Source: Gammaproteobacteria bacterium
GTDB lineage: Bacteria; Pseudomonadota; Gammaproteobacteria; Pseudomonadales; Pseudohongiellaceae
DNA: 64,000 nucleotides
NCBI GenBank assembly: GCA_021773355.1
Contig: JAJFKE010000002.1
Location: forward strand, 1 to 64,000
Direction: 5' to 3'
Part shown: positions 37,499-47,050 of the stretch, in pieces
Numbering within the stretch: position 1 is the stretch's first letter
How the letters are laid out: each line of letters opens with the position of its first letter
Notes under the pieces: model-generated
What the model was told of the DNA's origin: nothing
Database searches by the model: none
The model's input: the letters and a program-made list of their open reading frames with translations, nothing else
Translations under genes and position numbers: made by a program

Positions 37499-37921
37499 AT
37501 GTCTAACACACAGACCCCTGTGATAATTGAAACTGAATTTCCCGTTCGTTACGCTGAAACCGACGCCATGGGCGTTGTCCACCATGCTGCCTATCTGGTC
37601 TATTTCGAAGAAGGACGCAGCCAATTCATGCGCGAGCTTGGCAATGACTATGCAAACATAGAAAACCAAGGCTACAGACTACCTGTTACCGAAGTTGGTA
37701 TGCGCTACCTTGGTAGTCTTCGCTATGGAGACCGCGTCAAGATTCGTACCTGGATTGAAGAGAACAGAAGCAGACGAATACGTTTCGCCTATCAAGTAGT
37801 TGATTACAATAATGCAACGAACTTGGTAAGCGGTTTTACGCAGCATGTGTGGACCGATCACAGCGGCAAAGTAACCAGAGCACCGAAGCAGTGGGTGGAT
37901 ATGCTGAGCAAAGAAAATTGA
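37499..37921 (+). CDS. Acyl-CoA thioesterase, YbgC/4-hydroxybenzoyl-CoA type
   Basis: A 140-residue hot-dog fold protein. RYAETDAMGVVHHAAYLVYFEEGR (partly quoted; Asp in ETDAMG is the catalytic acid) is the 4HBT active site, and LPVTEVGMRYLGSLRYGD is the beta region that follows. It hydrolyses short acyl-CoA or acyl-ACP thioesters in the cytoplasm. Length matches the family. It is not beside tol-pal genes, where ybgC usually sits, so a different role is possible. Confidence 0.88.
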   Translation: MSNTQTPVIIETEFPVRYAETDAMGVVHHAAYLVYFEEGRSQFMRELGNDYANIENQGYRLPVTEVGMRYLGSLRYGDRVKIRTWIEENRSRRIRFAYQVVDYNNATNLVSGFTQHVWTDHSGKVTRAPKQWVDMLSKEN

Positions 37922-38309
37922 GTATAAAACTGAAAAAATACCTGCCGCAGAGACCTCCCAATAATAATCGTTAGGCTATTCTCACTTGCATTCAGCACAA
38001 GCTAACAGACGGAAAATTCTTACAAAGACTATTTTTCAGATTCATCTCTCTGTAGAACAAGCCGATCTATTCCAGTCAAGATCGGCCCTGCAGAGACAAA
38101 AAGTTCAATTTAGTCGATTTATCCTCGCTTAGTTCCCAACTTTTCTGGGCCAAAACACAGTAATTGTGGCCCGAGGCCACTGACTAGTGGAGCGAATTCA
38201 TGGGCCTGAAGACATACCCAGGACATTGTTTCCTCTGTACTGAAAGTCGCGTTACCGCTAATATCGAACCTAATACGGTTAATCGCCCGAATAAAAGCAG
38301 ACACTAGTA
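37922..38309. other. Gene-free stretch with stem-loops
   Basis: GCCGATCT and AGATCGGC pair perfectly at 38061-38086, with outer TCTCTG/CAGAGA extending the stem across bulges. GTGGCC-CGA-GGCCAC forms a second small hairpin near 38168. Neither has a T-tract. A minus-strand frame at 38119-38304 has no ribosome site or recognisable product. The promoter of the DUF1631 gene is expected here. Confidence 0.5.
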
Positions 38310-40574
38310 ATGAAAGAAGTGGTCAACAAAATCAGACAAGCAACGGTGAGGTCCCTCACACGCCACGTGGCGGCCGCCTTGGAAAATTCAACATTGCAGA
38401 TTGAGGCCCAGGCGATGCAGTTCACGAATGTGCAACTGCCTCCCATCCGCGAAGAATCCCGCGCCATTGCCGAGCGATTCATGGCAAATCTGAATGAGTA
38501 TTTTGACGCCCTGACCACGCTGAAGACCAAAGATGCAGACCTTGCAGACTACGGCAAGCTGTCCTTAGTGGATCATGACTACTTAGAAGCCATCATTGCG
38601 ATGGAAGGCATGGTCAATCACGCCCGAAACAGTGACATCCAGCAGTATATTAGCTTCACTACCAGACTTGACTCTATCTTCCCCAATCTTCGAATTGATG
38701 AGGCCAACAATCCTCTCGATCCGGAACAAATAGGCGACTGCTTCAATGAAGCCATTCGCCCACTTGGACTGAAAGCCCATTACCTGCTGACCATTTATCG
38801 CGAATTCAATAAAGCGGTATTTCATAATCTTGAAGAAGTTTTGGCTGAGGCCAATGAAGTACTGATTGAACTTGGTGTCCTGCCCAAGCTTGATATAATG
38901 GCGAGAAACAAGGAACTGCAGAAGGCCAAGCGAGTTGCCAATAGGCCAACCACTGACGCCGAGACTCGGGCTTTTTCCGAAGTTGTAGAACCCGCACCGA
39001 TTGCAGAGAGGCCTGCCGAAGTTGAAGTAGAGGTTGATACAAGGCAGGAACACTCGAATGCCGAGATGTTCGCCATGATGCAAACTTTGGTTAAAGGGCT
39101 GGCCGAGCAAGGAAAAAATCGCGAGGCATTACCACTTAGCGTACCAATATCAGATACACAGAGCACAGAACAGGCTGAGGATGTCCTCGCCCAACAACAG
39201 AATCTGCAACAGCAACAAGCACAATTAATGGTGGCGTTGAACGATATTCAGAATCGCCTGAACTTAAGCGATACATCGGTGAGTTCAATCACTGCCAATA
39301 GTATCGATGATAGTAGTGTTAGTGATTCTATAGCTAGAACGCTAGAACAGAGCAGCAACCAGGGCGGAATAGAAGCCATAGATGTACAGTCGTCTGATGT
39401 TATGAATCTCGTTACTTTGTTGTACAAGGCGATCTGGAATGACGATTCATTGCCGCTGGTAATGAAGGAATTAATCGGACGAACGCAGATATCCATCATG
39501 AAAATTGCGCTCAGTGATACCAGCTTCTTCGACGATGAACAACACCCCGGCCGAGTAATTCTTAATGAGTTTGCTATGGCCGGCATAGCCTGGACAGAAA
39601 AAGAGCTGCTGGATAGTGACCCTGTGTTTTCTAAAGTCCGAGAGCTAGTCGAGCGCCTGCTCGGGAAAGAGAATGCTGATAAAAACTTCCTGCAAAATTT
39701 AATAAGCGAGCTAAGAGAATTCAAGAATAAACATAGTCGCACCGACGCCGCCTTGGAACAACGTATACGAGAGACAGACGATCACAGCGAACGTTTGGAT
39801 GACGTGCATGAGTTTGTCCGGCAAAAGGTTAATGAAAGAATTCTTCGCGAAGATCTAGACCCCTCGCTAAGACAGTTATTGGATACACACTTCCACGACT
39901 TTCTGGTCAAATTGGTTCTGAAAGAAGGACCGGGAGGAAGCTCATGGAAGCCAGTCATGAGCACTATTGATGTTTTATTATGGACTGTCAAAGCGGATAA
40001 ATTGCCTGGGGACAGAAGCAGATTTGAAAAGATCAATCCTCGGCTATTGGACAATCTTGAGAAAGCTCTGGAAATTGGCGGTGCCTCGAAGTCAAAAATT
40101 ACCAAGATAGTCCGCCAGCTAAAACAGGTCCAGCAATACAGTTTTCACATGGCGGAAGTTCGCAGTCCAGATCGACTTGTTCAATCTGGCGGCACGGCTA
40201 GCGACGGCGACGCTTCAGTGTCTGAGGCGCGGCGTCAGCGCAGAGAGCCTCCCCCATTGCCGCGCGATGACCCTCACTTACGTCAAGTCGATAAATTACC
40301 CATTGGTATTTGGTTGGAATTCAAGGGAGCGGCTGGGGTTCCAATTCGCTGCACTCTGGCCGCCAAGATCGAGAGCATCGACAAACTATTTTTCGTCAAC
40401 AGCAAAGGCGTGAAGGTTGTCGAGCTCACCCGCATGCGACTTGCTCGTGAGTTAAAAGCAGGGTCTGTCAGGATAATCAGCGAAGGCTCATTAGTGGATC
40501 GGGCCATGGAATCTGTCATCAGTAATCTGCGTGATATCATTCCTTACGATCAAGCTGATTCCGCTACAAATTAA
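38310..40574 (+). CDS. DUF1631-family protein with PilZ-like C-terminus
   Basis: A 754-residue cytoplasmic protein. The N-terminal half is long and helical, residues about 225-345 are low-complexity and acidic with a glutamine-rich coil (LAQQQNLQQQQAQLMVAL), and the middle has LWNDDSLP-like helices. Residues about 655-754 (IGIWLEFKGAAGVPIRCTLAAKI... VVELTRMRLARELKAG) look like the PilZ-like tail of DUF1631 proteins. A c-di-GMP link is plausible given three EAL-type proteins in this window but is not shown by an RxxxR motif here. No good ribosome site precedes the ATG. Role unknown. Confidence 0.75.
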   Translation: MKEVVNKIRQATVRSLTRHVAAALENSTLQIEAQAMQFTNVQLPPIREESRAIAERFMANLNEYFDALTTLKTKDADLADYGKLSLVDHDYLEAIIAMEGMVNHARNSDIQQYISFTTRLDSIFPNLRIDEANNPLDPEQIGDCFNEAIRPLGLKAHYLLTIYREFNKAVFHNLEEVLAEANEVLIELGVLPKLDIMARNKELQKAKRVANRPTTDAETRAFSEVVEPAPIAERPAEVEVEVDTRQEHSNAEMFAMMQTLVKGLAEQGKNREALPLSVPISDTQSTEQAEDVLAQQQNLQQQQAQLMVALNDIQNRLNLSDTSVSSITANSIDDSSVSDSIARTLEQSSNQGGIEAIDVQSSDVMNLVTLLYKAIWNDDSLPLVMKELIGRTQISIMKIALSDTSFFDDEQHPGRVILNEFAMAGIAWTEKELLDSDPVFSKVRELVERLLGKENADKNFLQNLISELREFKNKHSRTDAALEQRIRETDDHSERLDDVHEFVRQKVNERILREDLDPSLRQLLDTHFHDFLVKLVLKEGPGGSSWKPVMSTIDVLLWTVKADKLPGDRSRFEKINPRLLDNLEKALEIGGASKSKITKIVRQLKQVQQYSFHMAEVRSPDRLVQSGGTASDGDASVSEARRQRREPPPLPRDDPHLRQVDKLPIGIWLEFKGAAGVPIRCTLAAKIESIDKLFFVNSKGVKVVELTRMRLARELKAGSVRIISEGSLVDRAMESVISNLRDIIPYDQADSATN

Positions 40575-40651
40575 TATCCACCTCGAGACAAAATAGTATT
40601 TAAGGCAGCATCCTGTGTCGGTCATACTTAACTTGTAGTAATTAAAAATAG

Positions 40652-42199
40652 TCAAAGCTGGTTGATGATCTCAGCAAAACGTTGGTTTACCGGATAGCTA
40701 CCTGCGGTCCAACCAAGGCGCACAATTATTAGGGAGCCTCTGAACAAGTCTATGGCCACTCTGCGGGAGTCTGGTGCACACTGCTGCAGCGTCGTGCACC
40801 AGGCCTCGCCCGAAGGGGCCTACAGCCAATCCCGCTCTCTGCGTTGCACTTTCTTGACAGGCCCGGCGAAAGTACGTCTTGATAGCAGAATTGGCTGTAG
40901 GCCAGAGAGATCATAGACTTGTTCAGAGGCTCCTAAATCCATTGAGGGAATCACCATCAGATATTGCTGCCTGTTCCCCTGTGCAGAATAGGCATCCTCG
41001 GGCAGGTCTTGCCAGCGCAGATTTTCATCTCCTCGATTTAACCACCACTGATATCCATAGGCCTTTTCGTTATCGGAAGTATTCGGTGTAGTTGCCCGTC
41101 GCACCCAGTCTTCACTCATTATTCGCTGCCCGTTTAAGCTGCCTCCATTCAGCATCAACTGACCAATACGGCCGCAGTCTCTGGCTGAAGCGTAGAGATA
41201 GGAACTACCTATGAACACAGCACTGGCATCAACTTCAAACACCGCGTTTTGAAAACCCAATGAACGATGGATGTTATTCATAAAAGCATCATAGCCCGCT
41301 TGATAGCCGCCGTTGCTCTAAACGTATAGCCATGAAAGTAAATTGGCCGTGCCCGAACTGTAATTGAAACGGCTGCCCGGGCTATGCAATGCAGCCTTGC
41401 CCGACACATATTCAGAGGAAGAAGGCTCAGTAAACAACATGGCTGTGGCATCGTCCCCTGGATTGTATTCTTCTGAAAAGGCTAGGCCGTCAGCCATAGT
41501 TAACATGTCGCTAATACGAATTTTAGATCGCTCATCACTCTCCCACGCAGCGAAACCCGGAGTTTCATTCAGATTCAATCGCCCCTGAAATTCAAGATTT
41601 GCCAACATAATTGAGTTTAAGCTTTTCGCCATTGACCAGCCAAGCAGCGGGGTATGAGCATCGGCACCCTGACCATAAGCTTCTGCCAGCACATTGCCAT
41701 CTTGCACCACCAGCAAGGCACGGGTATTCAACCCCAAGCTATTATCGGTGCTCAGTTGTTCCTGCAGCAGACTATCTATTTTTGCATGACTTGCAAAGAC
41801 AGTATCCCCGGCGGGCCAAGCCTGCTCAGAAGAGGCTACTTGTATTGTTTGCAGAGAAGCGCGCTGTGTGTATCCGTCATAGTCAATCGCGCAGCCTATA
41901 CCTGGTAAATAATTTGCAGTTTTCTCACTTAATCCGAACAAGGAAGTGGTTACCGTCTTCTGGTTTTCGTCATACTCGACTGTGAGTTCCCGCAATATTC
42001 CAGAATATTGCAGCAGATCATCGAAGGCCTGTTGCTGGGAAAACCCGGACACATAACGCGCACTGCAGAGTAATTTCGAATCAATACCGGTGGCCACACC
42101 CGGAGCACTAATCAGGTAAGAAGGAGGAAACCCAGAAAATGAAGCCAGGCCTAATGCGAGCCCTAAAACCATTAACAGAATTAGAAGAAGTTTTTTCAT
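40652..42199 (-). pseudogene. Serine hydrolase (beta-lactamase class C family), broken by an amber codon and a MITE
   Basis: The ATG at 42199 opens with a signal anchor and continues to the SxxK nucleophile motif (SMAKS). In-frame TAG at 41318-41320 stops it after SWLYV, yet the same frame continues SNGGYQAGYDAFMNNIH through YGYQWW to PSMDL at 40936. There a 202-bp element interrupts it, and the tail IIVRLGWTAGSYPVNQRF... ends in TGA at 40652. Removing the element with one TA restores MDLIIVRLG in frame. The two lesions make a functional full-length product unlikely; a shorter product from 41281 could still be made. The original enzyme was probably an exported esterase, peptidase or beta-lactamase-like hydrolase. 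Confidence 0.85.
40732..40933. mobile_element. 202-bp MITE-like element with 22-bp terminal inverted repeats
   Basis: The ends at 40733-40754 and 40912-40933 are perfect 22-bp inverted repeats beginning GGAGCCTCTGAACAAG. The element is flanked by TA on both sides (40730-40731, 40934-40935), consistent with a 2-bp target duplication. Inside, a second 14-bp inverted repeat (40817-40830 with 40890-40903) and GGTGCAC/GTGCACC hairpins add fold-back structure. There is no transposase gene; the ends resemble IS5-group or Tc/mariner-like termini, but the mobilising family is not determined. It interrupts the serine hydrolase gene. Confidence 0.85.
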
Positions 42200-42253
42200 G
42201 ACTAACTTTCCCATTTTTAGGAATAGCAAAGAGTTAGTTCTTCATAAAATTTA

Positions 42254-43573
42254 CTATGATGAGGCTGCCTCGAAAGAACTCTCTCTTGTTCTGTGAATTT
42301 TCCCACCCAGCGAGAACAGCAGCAAACCCGCTGCGCCTGCTGATGCTGCAATCGCGTAGGGAAGGTTATATAAGTTTGCATTTGCCGCATAAGCAAAACC
42401 GAGCAAGGCTGGCCCTGCTGCGGTTCCCCAGGAGGACATAAGGTTAGCTACCGCAAATATTCTGGCGTACTCGCGAATCCCAAATGCTTCGGCTATCAAC
42501 AAAGGTTGCAGCATAAGTAAATTTCCAACCGTGGCCCCAAACAGAGCAAGGCCCAGGCAAAGAGTAAATACATTAACCCCTACTGCCAATAAACTCAGGG
42601 AAGCTGCTTGTAGAATCATCATGCAGATAGCGAACAAGCGAATCGACATTTGATCCACCAACCATCCACCGATCAGCCGACCTACGATACTCGCTATCGG
42701 TAGTATCGCTACGGCAATTGCCGTCTGCGATTCGCTCAACATTTCCCTTGCCAGTCCGTACTGATGCGCGATACCGCCTACCTGAGCCATCATCAGGAAA
42801 ATATAGGAAATACTTATTCCCCAGAAAAATCGAGTAGCTCTGGCTTGCTTAAAAGAAATTCCATCCATCGCAGTTTGTTGAAGGTCTAGTGGCGCCGCAT
42901 TCTTTGTCTCCGCAGCGGTCGTCACTGTGCTGATTTCTGAGGTGTCGGGCTGATCCGTCGCTCCATCAATTTGTAAACCCATTAGTTCTGGACTCGCCCG
43001 CAGCCAAATCCACGCAATCGGTATAACCGCAAGAATATACAGAATGCCCATCAGCGGAGCGGCCACTTCGAAACTTAGAGATTCAACCAGCAGCACACAC
43101 AGCGGTGTTAGCACTACTCCGCCCAGGGATAAACCGGTTGAGGCTATGGACAATGCCATGGCCCTTCTTCTGCGAAACCATCGCGTTACTAGCGTGGTGG
43201 CAGGAATGAGTGACGAGGCTGAAAAACCAACTCCAAAAAAAATGTAGGCAATGTACAGTTGCCATACCTGCTGCACAAAGGCGAGAGAGCTTAAGGAAAA
43301 ACATGAAATTACCGCACCAATACTAATGCAAATACGCGGGTCGTACTCCTGCACCCATTTTGCAACCCACAGGCCAGCAATTCCACCTGACAAAAAAAAC
43401 AGGGAAACTGCTAAAGACGCGGTTTGTACGTTGAAATTTGGTTTTGCTGCCAGGGCATTTAAATAGATTGCGTGATTATAAAAACTCAAACCACTGGTAA
43501 AAGTCAGCAAGGCCATTATGGCGATGACAATCTTCCAGCCATAATAAAGTGTGTTGTTATTACTGTCAGACAT
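42254..43573 (-). CDS. Major facilitator superfamily transporter
   Basis: A 439-residue inner-membrane carrier with 12 predicted helices and a longer cytoplasmic loop in the middle (about 200-240, acidic). The first half has the MFS loop motif region (GGIAGLWVAKWVQEYDPR) and TTLVTRWFRRRRAMALSIASTG, typical of the monocarboxylate/oxalate-formate branch. It is preceded by no clear operon partner; the 43778 gene lies upstream on the same strand after a 205-base gap. A monocarboxylate substrate is plausible from the branch only. Confidence 0.85.
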   Translation of the reverse strand: MSDSNNNTLYYGWKIVIAIMALLTFTSGLSFYNHAIYLNALAAKPNFNVQTASLAVSLFFLSGGIAGLWVAKWVQEYDPRICISIGAVISCFSLSSLAFVQQVWQLYIAYIFFGVGFSASSLIPATTLVTRWFRRRRAMALSIASTGLSLGGVVLTPLCVLLVESLSFEVAAPLMGILYILAVIPIAWIWLRASPELMGLQIDGATDQPDTSEISTVTTAAETKNAAPLDLQQTAMDGISFKQARATRFFWGISISYIFLMMAQVGGIAHQYGLAREMLSESQTAIAVAILPIASIVGRLIGGWLVDQMSIRLFAICMMILQAASLSLLAVGVNVFTLCLGLALFGATVGNLLMLQPLLIAEAFGIREYARIFAVANLMSSWGTAAGPALLGFAYAANANLYNLPYAIAASAGAAGLLLFSLGGKIHRTRESSFEAASS

Positions 43574-43777
43574 TATTAGCTTAATTCGACTTCACAGAGG
43601 GTTTCTTATTCTTGGCTGGGCCAATGGTTCGCCTGCCTGGGCTGTGGCCGTTAAGACCAAGCACGAAAGCGCAGCGCGGTTACAGTATAAGAACCTCAAG
43701 CACATAGCAAACCGTGCCTGCGGCAATGAATAAATTAGATTTAGCGTGGCAAAGATTAATGCAGCAAATGAGTAGGA

Positions 43778-44818
43778 TTAAGCTGATATATCCGAAAATT
43801 TCCAAACAATGTGATCACCGAATATCTCGGCGCTGGTTCGCTTCAATAGTCGGTACGATGACAGGGCTCCAATCCAAAGCTGGACCCAACAGCTCAAAAC
43901 AAGCTCCCGCTCCTCAGCTGCAAGGCCTTTCACTATTCGCAGATCATACTGATGCAGTTCGATTTCACTGCTTTCCGGTTTCGACTTAAACTCCACAGCG
44001 TCTCCCATGCCTTGAAACATTTGCTGCAAATACTGCCCGGCTGAACCTGCATCAGCATCCTCTAAATCGAGCAATTCTCGTGTCTGAGACAAATACTGAA
44101 GGCCAATCAACCTAGCCGCCTTTCCTGCCAACTGCCGAGTCTCTTCGGAGCCGATTACCTGCGCTAATTCGGTAATGCCATTGCGTATATAGCCCATCGC
44201 ATAGTTGCGATTGGCCTTCTGCAAGCGTTCTGAACTCCATTGCTGGCTGATTAATTGCGGCTGGTCCTGGGGTTTGAACAATGGCGGCAATTCGCCGGGC
44301 GCGAATTGCAGTCTCTGCTCATCGGCAAGGTCAAAATCATATTCTTTAAAATAACCACAAAAACCGAATTCGCCGGTCATGTCTTCAGATACACAGACGA
44401 AACCCAGACGAGGATTGTTCAACGACACGCCGTTGTGGGCATACCAACCTTTCAGAAAACCCCGACTTACCTCCACCGGTACACCACATATAGTTGGACC
44501 CGCATACATCCAACGGGGATAGCGAAAGCGTACCCAAGCTTTGCGCTCGTTCTCATAAATATATTCCACCGGCACACCACCGATGTTATTGGACATTACG
44601 TGGTATTTCGCACAGGCAACTGCATCTGACATACCCACCAGGCCCAACTTTTCAAAGCTCGAAAGGAATTTTTCCTGATGCTGGCGTCTAAATAATCTAA
44701 ACATCCAATCACCAACAATGGCGGACTCCTTGTTAGTAGCTACCATCAATTGCAAACCCAGCAAGTAGCTGTGATGCATTAGCGCCTGGGCGGCGATATT
44801 ATTGCTTTTCTGCGACAT
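43778..44818 (-). CDS. Cytoplasmic protein of unknown function
   Basis: A 346-residue soluble protein with no signal. The C-terminal end ELVLSCWVQLWIGALSSYRLLK is hydrophobic. The central part (VEYIYENERKAWVRFRYPRWMY, GFLKGWYAHNGVSLNNPRLGFVC, TGEFGFCGYFKEYDFD) has a regular beta pattern with conserved aromatic residues. It vaguely recalls 2-amino-thiazoline-carboxylate hydrolase-type or V4R-like ligand-binding families, but I cannot assign it. It lies between the MFS carrier and the fourth redoxin-heme-copper gene on the same strand. Confidence 0.5.
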   Translation of the reverse strand: MSQKSNNIAAQALMHHSYLLGLQLMVATNKESAIVGDWMFRLFRRQHQEKFLSSFEKLGLVGMSDAVACAKYHVMSNNIGGVPVEYIYENERKAWVRFRYPRWMYAGPTICGVPVEVSRGFLKGWYAHNGVSLNNPRLGFVCVSEDMTGEFGFCGYFKEYDFDLADEQRLQFAPGELPPLFKPQDQPQLISQQWSSERLQKANRNYAMGYIRNGITELAQVIGSEETRQLAGKAARLIGLQYLSQTRELLDLEDADAGSAGQYLQQMFQGMGDAVEFKSKPESSEIELHQYDLRIVKGLAAEERELVLSCWVQLWIGALSSYRLLKRTSAEIFGDHIVWKFSDISA

Positions 44819-44912
44819 GAAATTCTGTTATCTCGACCACCAGGAACAGCCACCACATAACGAATCTCATATGGGTGGCAGAGTTCTCATCGATCGCAGG
44901 CGAATTATCTGG

Positions 44913-46679
44913 CTACCTGGAATCACTGTAAAAGGTAAAATAGCCGGTAAACATTTCTTCCCAGCTTTCCAATCCAAAGCTTACTTCTTTGGAAGCATCT
45001 GGATTCGAGGGGTTTGATAGTGAGTTATCGAAGGCTCCGATTACGCGCAGAATACTGCCAGCTGGAACAGATTCTGCCCGGTCTAACAAATAGTGTGGCT
45101 GCCAGCCATAATTGTAGGCAGGAATGCTGAACAGTTCTTTAACAGTGCCGTCCGCATACTCCACCGCAAATTTCATTCGCTTGCCACGAAAATTCATTCT
45201 GGCCCTGACACCGGTTATTACTACATCCTGATCTAATTTATGTTCTGCCTGAAGATCAAAATCATGCGCATTAGGCGGCAGCAGGAAACGCGATGCAACA
45301 GCCTGGGTTAGCTTTTCCTTGAGCTCAGGCTCATTGCTGAAGTACAAACCAAACTGTGTTTCATCTACGGCAGCCTGACCATTGGTCACATAATGAAACT
45401 GCATAGAAAGCTTGTGACCTTTAGGGATTAATACTCCTGTGCCCGGATCAAATTCAACGGCGTTACTTTTGCCGGGCAGGTAACCCTCCACAAAGCGGCG
45501 GGTTACAGAGATGCTTTCTCTCTCGAATCCCCAAAAATCTTCATCGGGCCCTGTCACGAATGTCATTAAATGGTGCAGCACCGACTCGTCACCGGCTTTG
45601 TACTGCACCGCTCTGATCCATTTGTCCTCAGTAAAAGGTAATTCAACATCATCGTAGACATAATCCATGACGCCGATAGCAGGCACTTCATTTTTTGGAC
45701 CCGTTACTATGAAGTCGGGTTCACCGAAAGCCCATGCTGAGTTGTCCGCCACCTGAAAAGTTTCCAAGGGATCCGTTTCGCCACCTCCCCTAGGTGCGCC
45801 TCCATTTATCCAATGGATCAAAGTTTGTAATTGCTGCGTCTGCAGATACCGAGCTCCATCAGAATGTCCAATATAAGGATCTACCTGGGTCGGAGGCATG
45901 CGTTTATTCAGCAACACCTCCTTAATCATAGGAGACCAGCCCAGCACCATGATGTAGCTGTCCAAGGCGAAAGGCCCGACACCACCCTGTCGATGACACT
46001 GAGCACAGTTTTCAATAATTATAGGCGCTACCTCAGTGGCGTAATCGGGAGCAGATTGCGCATGCCTCTCTTTAACAGGGAATTCGATAGGGCAATCAGA
46101 ACCAGCCAGACGCAGGGTATCGCTAACACCCTCGCCTTTTATAGAGGCCAATATAGAGTCGAGCTCTTGCGAGGCTTGTCCTTTAAAGAACAGGGAGAGT
46201 CGTGCGGGATTTAACACCAACACATCACCGGCGCTGGCAATGTTTAGAGTTTCGGATACCAATTGGCCATCGTCCTCGAGAATCGGGAAGCCGGTCTGCA
46301 GCCTATTTAAATCAGATCGGCTCTGATCTTGGGTATCGATTAATAAAAACTCAAAATCTTCCCCTGAATATTTTTTAGCGATGTCATTATATGCAGCAAG
46401 CAAAGAGTTCATCGCACTGCATTCTTGTGCATAGGCCATAATGACCACTGCTTTTCGATGCTGGTAGCGGCTTAGTTGATGGAAGGTTCCGCTATTATCG
46501 AGCAAGGCAAAATCGCCAACGCGATCGAGTGCCGCCGAAGCAGCGAAGGAGAAAACACAAAGCACTAATCCGCAGACAAACTTCAAGCCCGGGTTTCTTA
46601 TTTGGCGCTTGACTGATTTTGCGCAACTGCCTATTAAACGATATTGATTAAGTTCCACTGCAAAACATCCCGATTTCAT
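44913..46679 (-). CDS. Exported redoxin - cytochrome c - PHM-like protein with lost CuM histidines (paralogue 4)
   Basis: A 588-residue protein. The redoxin domain has Cys87 (AQECSAMN), and the linker Cys196 (GSDCPIEF) is present. The heme site CAQCH is at 225-229 with Met261. CuH ligands HH 369-370 and His429 are kept, as is Met576 (EEM). At the CuM position, however, the usual HMH reads RMN (Arg494, Asn496), checked on the DNA (AGA ATG AAT). It is the only one of six PHM-like proteins here with this loss. The signal peptide begins late: an ATG start gives a 32-residue basic region first. An internal TTG near 46583 would give a cleaner signal but lacks a ribosome site. Confidence 0.82.
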   Translation of the reverse strand: MKSGCFAVELNQYRLIGSCAKSVKRQIRNPGLKFVCGLVLCVFSFAASAALDRVGDFALLDNSGTFHQLSRYQHRKAVVIMAYAQECSAMNSLLAAYNDIAKKYSGEDFEFLLIDTQDQSRSDLNRLQTGFPILEDDGQLVSETLNIASAGDVLVLNPARLSLFFKGQASQELDSILASIKGEGVSDTLRLAGSDCPIEFPVKERHAQSAPDYATEVAPIIIENCAQCHRQGGVGPFALDSYIMVLGWSPMIKEVLLNKRMPPTQVDPYIGHSDGARYLQTQQLQTLIHWINGGAPRGGGETDPLETFQVADNSAWAFGEPDFIVTGPKNEVPAIGVMDYVYDDVELPFTEDKWIRAVQYKAGDESVLHHLMTFVTGPDEDFWGFERESISVTRRFVEGYLPGKSNAVEFDPGTGVLIPKGHKLSMQFHYVTNGQAAVDETQFGLYFSNEPELKEKLTQAVASRFLLPPNAHDFDLQAEHKLDQDVVITGVRARMNFRGKRMKFAVEYADGTVKELFSIPAYNYGWQPHYLLDRAESVPAGSILRVIGAFDNSLSNPSNPDASKEVSFGLESWEEMFTGYFTFYSDSR

Positions 46680-47050
46680 GCCTGAATCAACTCAGGCCTA
46701 ATTTTCAGCCAATACTATAGCACTTAGATATTTTCGACTTGCATGACATGTAAACGACATCTAAATCAGTCTGCCATAACCCACCCCCCGAAAAACTTCG
46801 GGAATCCTCTCATACAAGTGACGATGCTGACAATTGGGATACTTGTTACATTTTGTTTAAATCAAGCCCTCTAGCCTGCGGTTTTCCGGCTGCTTGGAAC
46901 TAGACTCGAAGAACAATGAAGTTTATCCTAGCGTCCCTGTTTGAATGGATTCAACAATCTAGAATAAACTTCTTTCTTCGCTTTGCAGATATCTAAAAAG
47001 CAAGAGAGAAAAATCGAATTTATCGAACCTGATTTTTGGAGAGAACATCG
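46680..47050. other. Gene-free divergent region with possible FNR-like box
   Basis: Between paralogue 4 and the secreted Ig-like gene. TTTGTTTAAATCAA (46852-46865) has one perfect FNR/Anr half-site (ATCAA) and one poor half, so it is a weak candidate. A structured element at 46918-46972 is listed separately. No gene seen. Confidence 0.45.
46918..46972 (+). other. Nested stem-loop in the leader of the 47051 gene
   Basis: GAAGTTTATCCTAG (46918-46931) pairs with CTAGAATAAACTTC (46959-46972) with one mismatch. Inside, TTGAAT-GG-ATTCAA (46941-46954) forms a second hairpin. The T-rich TTTCTTCGCTTT follows, so on the plus strand it could work as an attenuator or early terminator 79 bases before the start codon. 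Confidence 0.5.

Noticed and set aside
38119-38304. 61-codon minus-strand frame upstream of the DUF1631 gene
   Set aside because: No ribosome site or recognisable domain, and it spans hairpins and the expected promoter.
46852-46865. TTTGTTTAAATCAA as an FNR site
   Set aside because: Only one half matches; kept as a remark but not as a feature.
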